Translations under genes and position numbers: made by a program
The notes under the pieces: generated by a model
What the model saw: the letters and a program-made list of their open reading frames with translations, nothing else
Told to the model about the DNA's origin: nothing
The model's database searches: none
Assembly: GCF_007004655.1 (NCBI RefSeq)
Contig: NZ_ML660087.1
Span: 196,987 to 260,986 of the forward strand
Length of the DNA: 64,000 bases
Direction: 5' to 3'
Source: Exilibacterium tricleocarpae
Lineage (GTDB): Bacteria > Pseudomonadota > Gammaproteobacteria > Pseudomonadales > Cellvibrionaceae
Shown here: piece after piece, positions 25,901 to 34,490 of the stretch
Numbering within the stretch: the stretch's first letter is position 1
Layout of the letters: each line of letters opens with the position of its first letter

Positions 25901-27885
25901 AGGAGTCCTACCTGGGGTTGACCAGCGGCGATGGGGCTTGCCTCGGGTGTTCGGAAAAAACCGCCCTGCACCTTTTCATCGCCACGGTGGAATCCCTGAT
26001 GCGGCCGCGAGTTGCCAGGCACCTGGCGTATCTTGACGAACTGCTGCAAAAACTTGAACAACACATCCAGTTAAAACTGGTGCAGGCTGTCAATATTGAT
26101 GATACCGAGTCGATGGCCAAGGTTTTGAAGGCCAGGGTATCGAACGGTAAAAGTGAAGATGACCTGACACTGGCGGATATCGCCGCGCAGATGGAAGACC
26201 TGACCGGCAGTCAACCCATCGACCCGGCCTGGCTGGAAAAAATGACACAACTGGTCGCCAAGCTCAAGGACCTGAAGTGGCGCTATACCGAAGGCACCAG
26301 TGGCAAGGGGCGCGCTAATATGGGTATCCTCAACGCCACCGGCTGCAGCTCGGTATGGGGCAGCACCTATCCATTCAATCCCTACCCGTTTCCCTGGGCC
26401 AACCACCTGTTTCAGGATTCTGCCTCCCTGGCCATGGGTGTGTTCGAAGGACATATGGCGAAGATGGCCGAGGGATTCAAAGCGATTCGTTGCGCGGAAC
26501 TGGAAGTTGCCGGCAACTACAACCCCGCTGAGCACGATGAATTTTTCACCTATTTTGATTGGCAGGCCTTCAGTGACGAGGAGTTCCAATTGTGCCCGCC
26601 GGTGGTGGCGGTTGGCGGCGATGGCGCCATGTATGATATCGGCTTTCAGAATCTCTCCCGCGCCATGATGTCGGGCAAACCCCTCAAAGTCGTGATCCTG
26701 GATACCCAGGCATACTCCAATACCGGCGGTCAGGCTTGTACCTCGGGCTTTTTCAGCCAGATATCGGATATGGCCGAATTCGGCAAGGTGATCAAAGGGA
26801 AGCAGGAGGCGCGCAAAGAGATCGGGCTGATCGCCATGGCCCATCGCACCACCTATGTTATGCAGAGCACTATCGCCAACGCCAACCATATGATCGAAGG
26901 GTTCATTGAGGGACTGATGACCCGGCGACCGGCGTTATTCAATCTGTATACCTCCTGCCAGCCGGAACACGGTATTGGCGATGATATGGGGCACCGCCAG
27001 GCCAAGCTGGCGGTCGAATCGCGGGCCTATCCGCTGTTCCGTTACAACCCCGACAACGGCAAGACCCCGGCGGAGTGCTTCGACCTGGAGCGCAACCCCG
27101 CCATTGACGATCTCTGGCCGCGTTATTCCCTCAAGTACCTGGAGGGCGGGCGGGAGAAAACCCTCGACGTCCCGATGACGTTTGCGGATTTTGCCATGAC
27201 CGAGGCGCGTTTCCGCAAACACTTTCGCACCGCGCCGCCGGATACCTGGCATGAAAACATGGTGCCGCTGGCCGATTTTCTCGAACTGCCGGAAGCCGAC
27301 CGGGAAGGGCAGTATCCGTTTATCTGGACCGTCGACAGGGAGCAGCGTTTGAGCCGCCTGTTGGTCGCCAAGGCGATGGTGGAATCCTGCGAAGACCGGC
27401 GCGACTTCTGGATTTTACTGAAAGCGGTCGCCGGCGTGGCGCGCAAACAGACACCGCCCGCTGCAGACCTGGAGGATAAGATTCGCCGGCAGGTGGTCAG
27501 TAAACTCACAGACGGCCTGCTCAAACTGGCGGGCGCGGAAGCCGCGCCGGCAACAGCGGGGGCCGCCGTGGCCGCTGCTGCCGGCCCGGCGATCGACACA
27601 GTGCCGGCGGTGTCTGTCGACGCCGATACGGCAACCTATATGGCGCCCTGGATCGATACCGAGGAGTGCACCGCCTGCGATGAGTGCACTAATCTGAACC
27701 CCGGTATTTTTGCTTACAACGACGCCAAGAAAGCCTATATCAAAAATCCATTGGCCGGCCCTTATAAAGACCTGGTCAAGGCGGCGGAAAAATGCACGGC
27801 CCGGATTATCCATCCGGGCTTGCCCGGCGACCGTTCGGCGAAAGATATCGACAAGTGGATTAAGCGCGGGGAAAAATTCAATTGA
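22915..27885 (+). CDS. Very large pyruvate:ferredoxin/flavodoxin oxidoreductase (NifJ type)
   Basis: From ATG 22915 (GTG 22900 is in frame) the protein has 1656 residues, against about 1200 for ordinary NifJ. Domain order is normal. YPITPSTQMGEMW near residue 40 belongs to the pyruvate-binding domain. ITVRFHSVGGWGAITTGKNL opens the gamma domain. Two 4Fe-4S motifs start at Cys787 and Cys931, and the thiamine-diphosphate domain has GDG at 1235-1237 and SNTGGQ. Extra length lies between the two ferredoxin motifs, before the thiamine domain, and at the C-terminus. An Ala-rich linker there leads to another cluster motif, ECTACDECTNLNPGIF (Cys1585). The enzyme oxidises pyruvate or another 2-oxoacid to acyl-CoA and CO2, reducing ferredoxin. 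Its place inside the rnf operon indicates that Rnf uses that ferredoxin. Confidence 0.9.
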   Translation: MSRPRTFKYPGKRAAMDGNTAVIMCERESSDAAGAYPITPSTQMGEMWAQATAQGHINMSGRPLIFIEPEGEHAAAAVTAGMAMSGLRAANFSSGQGIAYMHESLYAAVGKRLTYVLNIGARAMTKATLNVHAGHDDYHCVDDTGFFQMFAANAQQAADLNIIAHRIAELALTPGIVAQDGFLTTHLIESLLLPEPALIAEYLGRPDDIIDTPTPAQKIIYGDTRRRIPELWDVDNPVMAGVVQNQDAYMQSVAAQRPFFFDPLKELTEQALSQFYELTGRRYARVQGYRHDDADYLIVGQGSLVPNAEAVADYLRDSRGLKVGVVNLLMFRPFPADLLSLMLKGKKGVVVLERLDQPLAVDLPLMREIRAAVSQCIENGKGDKAAPHPELAHYKKMTDIPDLYSGSFGLGSRDLQPEGLIAAVENMLPAGRQKKHVYLSIDFLHEQASTPKQDVYQQTLADAYPELRELAIRGSENPNLMPAQSITVRFHSVGGWGAITTGKNLAMTLFELLGYHIKANPKYGSEKKGQPTTYYLSAAPEPIRVNSEYFYVDVVLSPDPNVFHHTNALAGLREGGIFIIQSDKPSPQRVWAAIPEHYQQMIVDKHIRLFYLDAFKIAREEATDPDLQLRMQGTAFQGAFFAAAPVMSQSGFTEEKLLAAIRAQLQHKFGDKGARVVEENVRVVQRGFDELQEILDQPIGVQALSLVERHSEPSLPIMVKKLPQSGAAATDIHRFWEQTGSFYARGQGSDNLADPFIGLGVMPAASALFRDMTGIRFEHPQFIGENCTGCGDCYTVCPDTAIPGLVNEVSQVLDTVVTRVKKNGHPLKYLPRAVRALEPVFRERLNQAEEADSVGPMLHEAIEKTVGDYRLADGTALADAQKAELKQEFNLFEEALDGFQFALTRPYYTLHERQQVGTGGLLSITVNPYTCKGCMECVAVCGDDALRPVTQTDESVKQLKENWAFWLDLPNTPDNYIRVDNLEEGIGALETILLDKESYLGLTSGDGACLGCSEKTALHLFIATVESLMRPRVARHLAYLDELLQKLEQHIQLKLVQAVNIDDTESMAKVLKARVSNGKSEDDLTLADIAAQMEDLTGSQPIDPAWLEKMTQLVAKLKDLKWRYTEGTSGKGRANMGILNATGCSSVWGSTYPFNPYPFPWANHLFQDSASLAMGVFEGHMAKMAEGFKAIRCAELEVAGNYNPAEHDEFFTYFDWQAFSDEEFQLCPPVVAVGGDGAMYDIGFQNLSRAMMSGKPLKVVILDTQAYSNTGGQACTSGFFSQISDMAEFGKVIKGKQEARKEIGLIAMAHRTTYVMQSTIANANHMIEGFIEGLMTRRPALFNLYTSCQPEHGIGDDMGHRQAKLAVESRAYPLFRYNPDNGKTPAECFDLERNPAIDDLWPRYSLKYLEGGREKTLDVPMTFADFAMTEARFRKHFRTAPPDTWHENMVPLADFLELPEADREGQYPFIWTVDREQRLSRLLVAKAMVESCEDRRDFWILLKAVAGVARKQTPPAADLEDKIRRQVVSKLTDGLLKLAGAEAAPATAGAAVAAAAGPAIDTVPAVSVDADTATYMAPWIDTEECTACDECTNLNPGIFAYNDAKKAYIKNPLAGPYKDLVKAAEKCTARIIHPGLPGDRSAKDIDKWIKRGEKFN

Positions 27886-27905
27886 CTGCGCAATGGTTTC
27901 GTCAA

Positions 27906-29249
27906 ATGGCCGGACATTTTGTCCACCGGGACCCGAGCTTCGCCCACGGGGTGCATCCACCCATGTCGAAAGAGCAAACTCGTGGACTCGCGATTCGCCA
28001 GTTCCCTTTTGCCCCGGTGATGAATATTCCACTGGCGCAGCATATTGGCGAGGCTGCTGTGCCGGTGGTGCGGGAGGGACAGGAAGTGGAGCGCGGCCAG
28101 TTGCTGGCCGAGCCCGGCGGTTTCGTTTCCGTCGCCATGCACGCCCCAGCCTCGGGGCTGATCCAGCGGATTGGGTTAATGCCCAGCATCGCCGGGAAAA
28201 TGGTAACCGGGATTTATTTGAAACCCTTCCCCGGCTCCACCCAGGAAGTCAGTTCCGGTACGCCCTGTGATCTCGATAGTGCCACTGCCGACGAAATTAT
28301 CACAGCCATCCAGCGCGCCGGTATCGTCGGTCTCGGTGGTGCGGCCTTCCCCACCCATGTCAAACTAAAAGTCCCCGCCGGGCATAGCGTCGACACCCTT
28401 ATTCTCAATGGTGTCGAGTGCGAACCTTACTTGACCACCGATTATCGCGTGATGCTGGAACAGCGACACGATATCTTTACCGGCATCGGCTACCTGCTTA
28501 AGGCCACAGGTGCCCGGCGTGCCATTATTGGCATAGAGGCCAATAAACAGGATGCCGCCACGGCTCTGCGCGCGGCTTTGCCCCGCGGTCATCACGTTTC
28601 GGTTGAGTTGCTCGAAGTCAAGTATCCACAGGGTGCTGAAAAACTGTTGATAAAGGCTTTACTGAACCGGGACGTGCCCTCCGGCGGACTGCCGGCGGAT
28701 GTGCAGGCGGTGGTGGTCAATGTGGCTACCGCCGCCGAGGTCGGTCGCCTGTTGCCCCTTGGCCGCGGTATCCAGGAGCGGGTCATCACTATCGCCGGCC
28801 CGGCAATCAAAAAGCCGGGAAATTATCGCATTCCGGTTGGCACGCCGCTGCGGTTTGCCCTGGACTATGTCGGTGTCGAGAAGGACTTAAGCCAGGTTTT
28901 CCTGGGCGGACCCATGATGGGAGCCGCCCTGCCCAGCCTGGATATTCCCATCACCAAAGGCACCTCTGGATTCGTGGCATTCACCGAGCGCGAAACCGGT
29001 GGCAGACGTCGAGAATCCCCCTGTATTCGCTGCGCCTACTGTGTCGATGCCTGCCCGTTGTTTCTCAACCCCTCGCAGCTCGGTCTGCTCGCCAGGAACG
29101 AACAGTACGAAACCATGGTCGAAAAGTTTCATCTTATGGACTGTTTCGAGTGTGGTGCCTGTTCTTATGTGTGCCCTTCCCATATCCCGCTGGTGCAGTA
29201 CTTTCGCGCCGCCAAGGTGATGGCAAAAAAACGGCGGGGCAAGCCATGA
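27906..29249 (+). CDS. rnfC: Rnf complex subunit C
   Basis: I choose ATG 27906 (447 residues); TTG 27882 overlaps the PFOR stop and is also in frame. The early GVHPPMSKEQT and LAQHIGEAAVPVVREGQEV are RnfC-like. GLGGAAFPTHVKL, LILNGVECEPYLTTDYRVM and GGLPADVQAVVVNVAT form the NADH/FMN-binding part shared with complex I NuoF. Two 4Fe-4S motifs follow, CIRCAYCVDACP and CFECGACSYVCP. RnfC is the peripheral NADH-binding subunit. Length is average for the family, without a long C-terminal repeat tail. The stop overlaps the rnfD start. Confidence 0.93.
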   Translation: MAGHFVHRDPSFAHGVHPPMSKEQTRGLAIRQFPFAPVMNIPLAQHIGEAAVPVVREGQEVERGQLLAEPGGFVSVAMHAPASGLIQRIGLMPSIAGKMVTGIYLKPFPGSTQEVSSGTPCDLDSATADEIITAIQRAGIVGLGGAAFPTHVKLKVPAGHSVDTLILNGVECEPYLTTDYRVMLEQRHDIFTGIGYLLKATGARRAIIGIEANKQDAATALRAALPRGHHVSVELLEVKYPQGAEKLLIKALLNRDVPSGGLPADVQAVVVNVATAAEVGRLLPLGRGIQERVITIAGPAIKKPGNYRIPVGTPLRFALDYVGVEKDLSQVFLGGPMMGAALPSLDIPITKGTSGFVAFTERETGGRRRESPCIRCAYCVDACPLFLNPSQLGLLARNEQYETMVEKFHLMDCFECGACSYVCPSHIPLVQYFRAAKVMAKKRRGKP

Positions 29250-30310
29250 ACGATCTGCGCAAGACGCTGGAAATCTCAACCTCGCCCCATATCGCCAGCG
29301 GGCGCAGTGTTGAAGATATTATGCGCAATGTGGTGTGGGCGCTGCTGCCGGCAACGGCGTTTGCGATCTATGCCTTCGGTATCGGTGCTTTGTTGACGCT
29401 GTCAGTGGCGACATTGACCTGTGTGGCGACCGAACACCTGCTCTGTCGCGGCGGTGGCCGGCGTTCAACCGTGGGGGACTGGTCGGCGGTGGTTACCGGG
29501 CTGCTTTATGGCTTGACCCTGCCGCCCGGGCTGCCGTTATGGATGGTGGTGGGCGGCGGCGTAGTCGCGCTGGCTTTGGGAAAGTACCTGTTCGGTGGGC
29601 TCGGCTACAATGCATTCAACCCCGCTTTGGTAGGGCGCGCCTTTTTACAGGCGGCGTTTCCCGCGGCGATGACGACCTGGACGCCGGCGCTGGCGCCGGA
29701 GCGCTTCCAGGTTTTGCCGTCGTCCACGCTGACGCTACCGTTTATGACACCCGATTACTCGCTTACCGCGGCCGATGGTGTTACCGGCGCGACGCCGCTG
29801 GCGCTGATGAAATTCGACCAGCAACCGACCGGCACTTACGACCTGGCTTTCGGGTTTACCGGCGGTTCCATGGGCGAGACCTGTGGTGTGTTGATTCTGT
29901 TGGGCGGCATCTGGCTGGTCGCGCGCAAGATGATGAACTGGAGAATTCCGGCCGCGATTTTTGGCACCGTGATTATTCTCAGCGCGCTGTTCAACGGGCT
30001 GGACCCGGCGCGCTATCCCGGGCCCTGGTTTACGCTGTTTTCCGGCGGCCTGATGCTCGGCGCGGTATTTATGGCCACCGATATGGTGGCCTCGCCAATG
30101 ACCTCTCTGGGGGTGGTGATCTACGGTATCGTTATTGGTGCCCTGATTATCGTTATCCGTTTCTGGGGCGGTATGCCCGAGGGTGTTATGTATGCGATCT
30201 TGCTGGGCAACGCCCTGTCGCCCCATATTGACGCGCTGACCCAGCCGCGTGTGTTTGGCTATAAAAGCGGCCTGAAAAGCGAGAGATACCATGAAGATTA
30301 TCGCCAGTGA
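29246..30310 (+). CDS. rnfD: Rnf complex subunit D
   Basis: ATG 29246 overlaps the rnfC stop (ATGA). The 354-residue protein has about nine to ten membrane segments and begins LEISTSPHIASGRSVEDIM, as RnfD does. DGVTGATPLAL contains the flavinylation motif, with Thr183 as the probable covalent FMN site. GGLGYNAFNPALVGRAF and ATDMVASPMT are conserved RnfD/NqrB loops. It forms part of the membrane ion and electron path. Confidence 0.94.
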   Translation: MNDLRKTLEISTSPHIASGRSVEDIMRNVVWALLPATAFAIYAFGIGALLTLSVATLTCVATEHLLCRGGGRRSTVGDWSAVVTGLLYGLTLPPGLPLWMVVGGGVVALALGKYLFGGLGYNAFNPALVGRAFLQAAFPAAMTTWTPALAPERFQVLPSSTLTLPFMTPDYSLTAADGVTGATPLALMKFDQQPTGTYDLAFGFTGGSMGETCGVLILLGGIWLVARKMMNWRIPAAIFGTVIILSALFNGLDPARYPGPWFTLFSGGLMLGAVFMATDMVASPMTSLGVVIYGIVIGALIIVIRFWGGMPEGVMYAILLGNALSPHIDALTQPRVFGYKSGLKSERYHEDYRQ

Positions 30311-30992
30311 CAAACAGCCCGCCTGGATCGTCTACCGCGCCCTGGTCGGCGTGGGCTTGGTCTGTGCGCTGATGATTGTGTCGGTTTTTTTGCTGACGCT
30401 GTCGGCTATTGAGAAAAACCGGTCCGAAGCGTTGGCGCAGGCGATTTTTACCGTGCTGCCCGGCGCCAATACCAAGCTGGCCTTTGCGCTAACTGGCGGG
30501 GAACACTTTGTTGTTGCCGATGCGAACACAGATGCGTCCGACGCTGAGGCGGTGATCCACGCCGGGTACGGCGCGCACGGGCAGTTAATCGGCGTGGCGA
30601 TAGAGGCGCAGGGGATGGGGTACCAGGATACGATTCGAATACTCTATGGTTATATACCGGATCGGCAGGTTATCGCCGGCATGCAGGTGCTGGAAAGTAA
30701 GGAGACGCCGGGACTGGGCAGTAAAATCGAAACGGATAAAAGCTTCCTTAAAAATTTTTCACAACTCGATGTCAGCCTGACGGCAGAGGGCAGTGCGATA
30801 AAGAACGCGATCGTAGCGGTCAAACCGGGACAAAAAACCGAGCCCTGGGAGATCGACGGTATTACCGGCGCTACCATTTCATCCAAGGCTGTCGCCGGCA
30901 TACTCAGGGCCAGCACACGGCGATGGATTCCGCTCGTGCAGCGCCACCTCCAGGTATTTCATGCAGCCGGAGAAGCCCATAGTGATTCGTAA
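30291..30992 (+). CDS. rnfG: Rnf complex subunit G
   Basis: The gene overlaps rnfD by 20 bases and encodes 233 residues. One N-terminal membrane helix (ALVGVGLVCALMIVSVFLLTL) anchors a periplasmic domain. DGITGATISSKAV carries the covalent FMN attachment motif (Thr195). GMGYQDTIRILYGY and ESKETPGLGSKI are typical of RnfG/NqrC. It carries electrons on the outer face of the membrane complex. Confidence 0.94.
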   Translation: MKIIASDKQPAWIVYRALVGVGLVCALMIVSVFLLTLSAIEKNRSEALAQAIFTVLPGANTKLAFALTGGEHFVVADANTDASDAEAVIHAGYGAHGQLIGVAIEAQGMGYQDTIRILYGYIPDRQVIAGMQVLESKETPGLGSKIETDKSFLKNFSQLDVSLTAEGSAIKNAIVAVKPGQKTEPWEIDGITGATISSKAVAGILRASTRRWIPLVQRHLQVFHAAGEAHSDS

Positions 30993-31650
30993 AGAGGTTG
31001 TCAGGCGCGGCAGCGCCGATGAGTTTCTCAAGGGACTGTGGCGGGAGAATCCGGTGTTCGTTCAGGTTCTGGGCATGTGTCCGGTGCTGGCGGTCACCAA
31101 CTCGGCGATTAACGCCCTGACCATGGGGCTGGCCACCGCCTTTGTCTTGCTGCTGTCGAATCTGCTGGTCTCCTGCCTGCGTCACTATATTCCCCCACAG
31201 GTGCGCATCGCCACTTTTATACTGATCATTGCCACTTTTGTGACAGTGGTTGACTACCTGATTCAGGCCATCAGTCTTGAGATCCATAAAAGTCTCGGCG
31301 CGTTTATCTCGTTGATCGTCGTCAACTGCCTGATTTTGGGGCGCGCCGAAGCCTTTGCCTCCAGGAACAGTATCGGCAGGTCGTTGCTGGATGCTCTGGG
31401 TATGGGGGCGGGTTTTACCTTTGCGTTGCTCTGCATGGGAGGCGTTCGGGAAATACTGGGCGGCGGGACATTGTTCGGGGTCGCGCTGTTTGCCGATAAC
31501 TATCAACCCTGGGTGGTGATGATTTTACCCAGCGGCGGCTTTTTTACCCTGGGTGCCTGGCTGCTGTTGTTCAACCGCATCAAGCAGCGTCAACAGCGAA
31601 AACAGCCACGGTTGCAAGCGAGATTGCAGGAGATGGGCAGTGAACAGTGA
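30961..31650 (+). CDS. rnfE: Rnf complex subunit E
   Basis: The 229-residue membrane protein starts within the rnfG end. GLWRENPVFVQVLGMCPVLAVTNS and VNCLILGRAEAFAS are the RnfE signature, with the membrane cysteine shared with RnfA, and about six membrane helices are visible. The C-terminal tail is rich in Gln, Arg and Lys. RnfA and RnfE form a pseudo-symmetric pair around a membrane [2Fe-2S] cluster in Rnf/Nqr complexes. Confidence 0.94.
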   Translation: MQPEKPIVIRKEVVRRGSADEFLKGLWRENPVFVQVLGMCPVLAVTNSAINALTMGLATAFVLLLSNLLVSCLRHYIPPQVRIATFILIIATFVTVVDYLIQAISLEIHKSLGAFISLIVVNCLILGRAEAFASRNSIGRSLLDALGMGAGFTFALLCMGGVREILGGGTLFGVALFADNYQPWVVMILPSGGFFTLGAWLLLFNRIKQRQQRKQPRLQARLQEMGSEQ

Positions 31651-32218
31651 TTCTCTATGGGAAGTTTTTATCAACGCCTGCCTGATCAACAATTTCGTGC
31701 TGGCGTATTTTCTCGGGATCTGTCCGTTCCTGGGCGTTTCGGCGAAACTGGAGACGGCTTCACGCATGGGGGTGGCCGTCTGCGTTGTGATGCTGGTCAG
31801 CTCCATCTGCGCCTATTTTATTCATCGGGTCCTGCAAGCACTCAACGCACCTTATCTACAGTTGATCGCTTTTATCGTCGTTATCGCCTCGACGGTGCAG
31901 TTGGTGGAGATGTTTATCAAGAAGGCCAGTCCGACATTGTTTCGCGCACTGGGCATTTTTCTGCCACTGATTACCAGTAACTGCGCGATTCTGGGAGTGG
32001 CACTGTTTCAGACAAACAAAGGTTACGATTTTATTCAGTCGATCGTCTATGCCTTCGGGGCGGGGCTCGGGTTTATGCTGGCATTGATACTGATGGCCGG
32101 CGTCCGGGAGAAGCTGGCCTTGGCCCGGTTACCGGATACCGTCGAGGGGACGGCCATCAGTTTGATGATCGCCGGTGTTCTCTCGCTCTCTTTTATGGGA
32201 TTTGCAGGTTTGGGCTAA
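31640..32218 (+). CDS. rnfA: Rnf complex subunit A
   Basis: GTG 31640 follows AGGAG at seven bases and overlaps the rnfE end by 11 bases, giving 192 residues. NNFVLAYFLGICPFLGVS and TSNCAILGVAL are conserved RnfA segments that supply the membrane cysteines, and six helices can be traced. It completes the set A, B, C, D, E and G encoded here; gene order is B-(PFOR)-C-D-G-E-A. Confidence 0.94.
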   Translation: MNSDSLWEVFINACLINNFVLAYFLGICPFLGVSAKLETASRMGVAVCVVMLVSSICAYFIHRVLQALNAPYLQLIAFIVVIASTVQLVEMFIKKASPTLFRALGIFLPLITSNCAILGVALFQTNKGYDFIQSIVYAFGAGLGFMLALILMAGVREKLALARLPDTVEGTAISLMIAGVLSLSFMGFAGLG

Positions 32219-32236
32219 AACAACAGGAGGACTGCC

Positions 32237-33097
32237 ATGCGTTTGCAGGATTACGATACGGGCGCCACCTATAAGGCAACAGTGTTGTCGAACACACGGA
32301 TAACACCGGCCGCCTCGCCCGAGGAGGTCAGGGAGATAGTGCTCGAAGTGCAGCAGCAGGCGTTCGAGTACCGGATCGGGCAGAGTATCGGGGTGATTGT
32401 GCCCGGTTCTGACGAGATCGGCCACCGCCATCATTTCCGTCTCTACAGTGTCGCCGATACCGCCGACTGGAATAACAATGGTAAACCGGAAGTAAAACTG
32501 TGTGTGAAGCGTTGTAGTTATATCGACGCCTACAGCGGCGAGGAATACCGTGGTATCGCCTCCAACTACCTGTGTGACCTGCAGTCCGGTGCCAGCCTGA
32601 CCATCAATGGCCCCTTCGGTTCACCTTTTCCCGTGCCCGAGGACAAGGACACCGATCTGCTGTTAATCGGTATGGGGACCGGCATTGCGCCTTTCCGCGC
32701 CTTTATCAAGCACCTGTATCGGGATGTGGGGGATTGGAGGGGCAGGGTCCGCTTGTTTTACGGCGCGCGATCGGGGATTGAACTGCTCTATATGAATAAT
32801 GAGAAAGACGACTTTGGGCAATACTATGACGAGGAAACCTTCGAGGCGATCAAGGCCCTGAGTCCCAGGCCTCACTGGTCCGACCCCGTGGCCATGGACA
32901 GCGCACTGGAGCAGTGGGCCGAGGAGCTGTTTGAGATGCTGACCCATAAAAAGGGCTATAGCTATATTGCCGGCCGTATGGATATCCAGGCTACGCTGGA
33001 TAAGGTGTTTGGCCGCATCGCGGGTTCTGCGGAGAAATGGCAACAGATAAAGTCGGAGCTTATCGAGGAAGATCGCTGGATAGAGCTAATCTATTAA
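32237..33097 (+). CDS. Ferredoxin-NADP reductase-like flavoprotein
   Basis: ATG 32237 follows AGGAGG at six bases. The 286-residue protein has the plant-type FNR layout. An FAD domain carries RLYSVAD and IASNYLCDLQ with GPFGSPF. A nucleotide domain follows (LLLIGMGTGIAPFRAFIKHL, RLFYGARSGIELLY, YSYIAGRMD) and the protein ends in the aromatic residue of ELIY. Such enzymes move electrons between ferredoxin or flavodoxin and NADP(H). As last gene of the rnf-PFOR operon it would connect reduced ferredoxin to NADPH, the cofactor expected for the group 3b hydrogenase. It also resembles BoxA-type reductases, but without an extra ferredoxin domain. Confidence 0.88.
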   Translation: MRLQDYDTGATYKATVLSNTRITPAASPEEVREIVLEVQQQAFEYRIGQSIGVIVPGSDEIGHRHHFRLYSVADTADWNNNGKPEVKLCVKRCSYIDAYSGEEYRGIASNYLCDLQSGASLTINGPFGSPFPVPEDKDTDLLLIGMGTGIAPFRAFIKHLYRDVGDWRGRVRLFYGARSGIELLYMNNEKDDFGQYYDEETFEAIKALSPRPHWSDPVAMDSALEQWAEELFEMLTHKKGYSYIAGRMDIQATLDKVFGRIAGSAEKWQQIKSELIEEDRWIELIY

Positions 33098-33333
33098 GTG
33101 GCCGGGCCTGGCTCAGTTCGCTGGCTGCCGTTGGATATGGCTGCCGACCGCCCGGTATAGGGCCAGGCCGGCGTATTGGATCTCTAAAAGGCTGAACAAC
33201 GGATACTGGTAATAATGCGCCTGCATTGATTTCCGTCATAATCTCAGGCTACTCTACCGGCTTTGGGGCCCAAGCTGTACAGTCTCGAATTTGGGTATCG
33301 TCATTCACCACAAGCTGTGTATTAAGGCGACTA

Positions 33334-34461
33334 TTGATCGGTAAATCTATCAAGATTTCGCAGGAAGACACCGGTACACTGCATATCACCCTGGCGGGTG
33401 ACTGGTTGTTGACGGGCGGCCTGGAGAATCCCGCCACCGGCATTGAGCGGGTGAGTCATGCGGATATCCGCCAACTGGTGGTCGACGGTCGGGACCTGGG
33501 CGAGTGGGACAGCACCTTGGTGTCCTACTTATTGCCTATCACCGCCGCTGCCCAAAGTCGCCGTATCGGCATCGAAAACCGTGATGTCCCCGAAGGGGTC
33601 GTGCGCCTGATCGCCCTGGCACAGGCCATACCGGCCCGTCCCGGTCAGCTCGACAGCAAACACAAGCCCGATTTTACGGAACGTATCGGCAGCCGCACTC
33701 TCTCGGTTTACAGTCAATTTATTGCCTTTGCCACTTTTATCGGCACAACCCTGGTCTCTATCGGCCACTGGCTGCGGGGTAAAGCCGTGTATCGACGCGC
33801 CGATTTGCTCGCCTTTTTATCCGATTGCGGGCCGGCGTCGCTGGGTATCGTCACCTTGATTAGCGTATTGATCGGTATGATCCTGGCTTTTGTCGGTGCC
33901 GTGCAACTGGAAAGGTTTGGCGCCAGTATTTATGTCGCCAGCCTGGTGGGCCTGGCGATGGCCCGGGAGATGGCGCCGATGATGACCGGCATTATTATGG
34001 CCGGTCGCACCGGTGCCGCCTTTGCCGCACAATTGGGCAGTATGCAGGTCAATGAAGAGATCGATGCGCTCAAGACCATGGGTGTGGCACCGGCGGATTT
34101 TCTGGTGTTGCCACGCACGCTGGCGCTGGTCATTATGATGCCGCTGCTGACTATCTACGCCAACCTGATGGGCATTCTCGGCGGCGGCCTGGTCAGTGTT
34201 GTGATGCTCGACCTGTCCTGGACGCTTTATTTTGAACAAATGATCGATAGCGTGCCGCTCAGGCACTTTGCTATCGGCCTGTTTAAAAGTGTGATATTCG
34301 GTATTTTAATCGCCCTGGCCGGTTGCTATATGGGCATGAACTCCGGCCGCAGCGCCACCGCCGTCGGCCGGGCGACAACCGCGGCGGTGGTGCTCGGTAT
34401 AGTGCTGATTATTGTCTTTGATGCGCTCGTTACTATTGTCACGACCGTATTGGGCATTTGA
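33334..34461 (+). CDS. MlaE-type lipid ABC transporter permease with STAS-like N-terminus
   Basis: The open frame begins at TTG 33226; TTG 33334, six bases after AAGG, gives 375 residues, the usual size for this group, and is preferred. Residues 1-110 (ISQEDTGTLHITLAGDW, VDGRDLGEWDSTLVSYL) look like a STAS-like domain. The rest is an MlaE permease with five to six helices: REMAPMMTGIIMAGRTGAAFAAQLGSM and EEIDALKTMGV are signature loops. With the ATPase, MCE protein and lipoprotein that follow, it moves phospholipid or another hydrophobic molecule between the two membranes. The direction is not evident. Confidence 0.88.
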   Translation: MIGKSIKISQEDTGTLHITLAGDWLLTGGLENPATGIERVSHADIRQLVVDGRDLGEWDSTLVSYLLPITAAAQSRRIGIENRDVPEGVVRLIALAQAIPARPGQLDSKHKPDFTERIGSRTLSVYSQFIAFATFIGTTLVSIGHWLRGKAVYRRADLLAFLSDCGPASLGIVTLISVLIGMILAFVGAVQLERFGASIYVASLVGLAMAREMAPMMTGIIMAGRTGAAFAAQLGSMQVNEEIDALKTMGVAPADFLVLPRTLALVIMMPLLTIYANLMGILGGGLVSVVMLDLSWTLYFEQMIDSVPLRHFAIGLFKSVIFGILIALAGCYMGMNSGRSATAVGRATTAAVVLGIVLIIVFDALVTIVTTVLGI

Positions 34462-34490
34462 GAACCCCCGACACTGTATATATCAAAACG

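Noticed and set aside
33098-33225. Terminator after the FNR reductase gene
   Set aside because: CCGGGCCTGGC and GCCAGGCCGG pair only imperfectly across some 50 bases and no T run follows.
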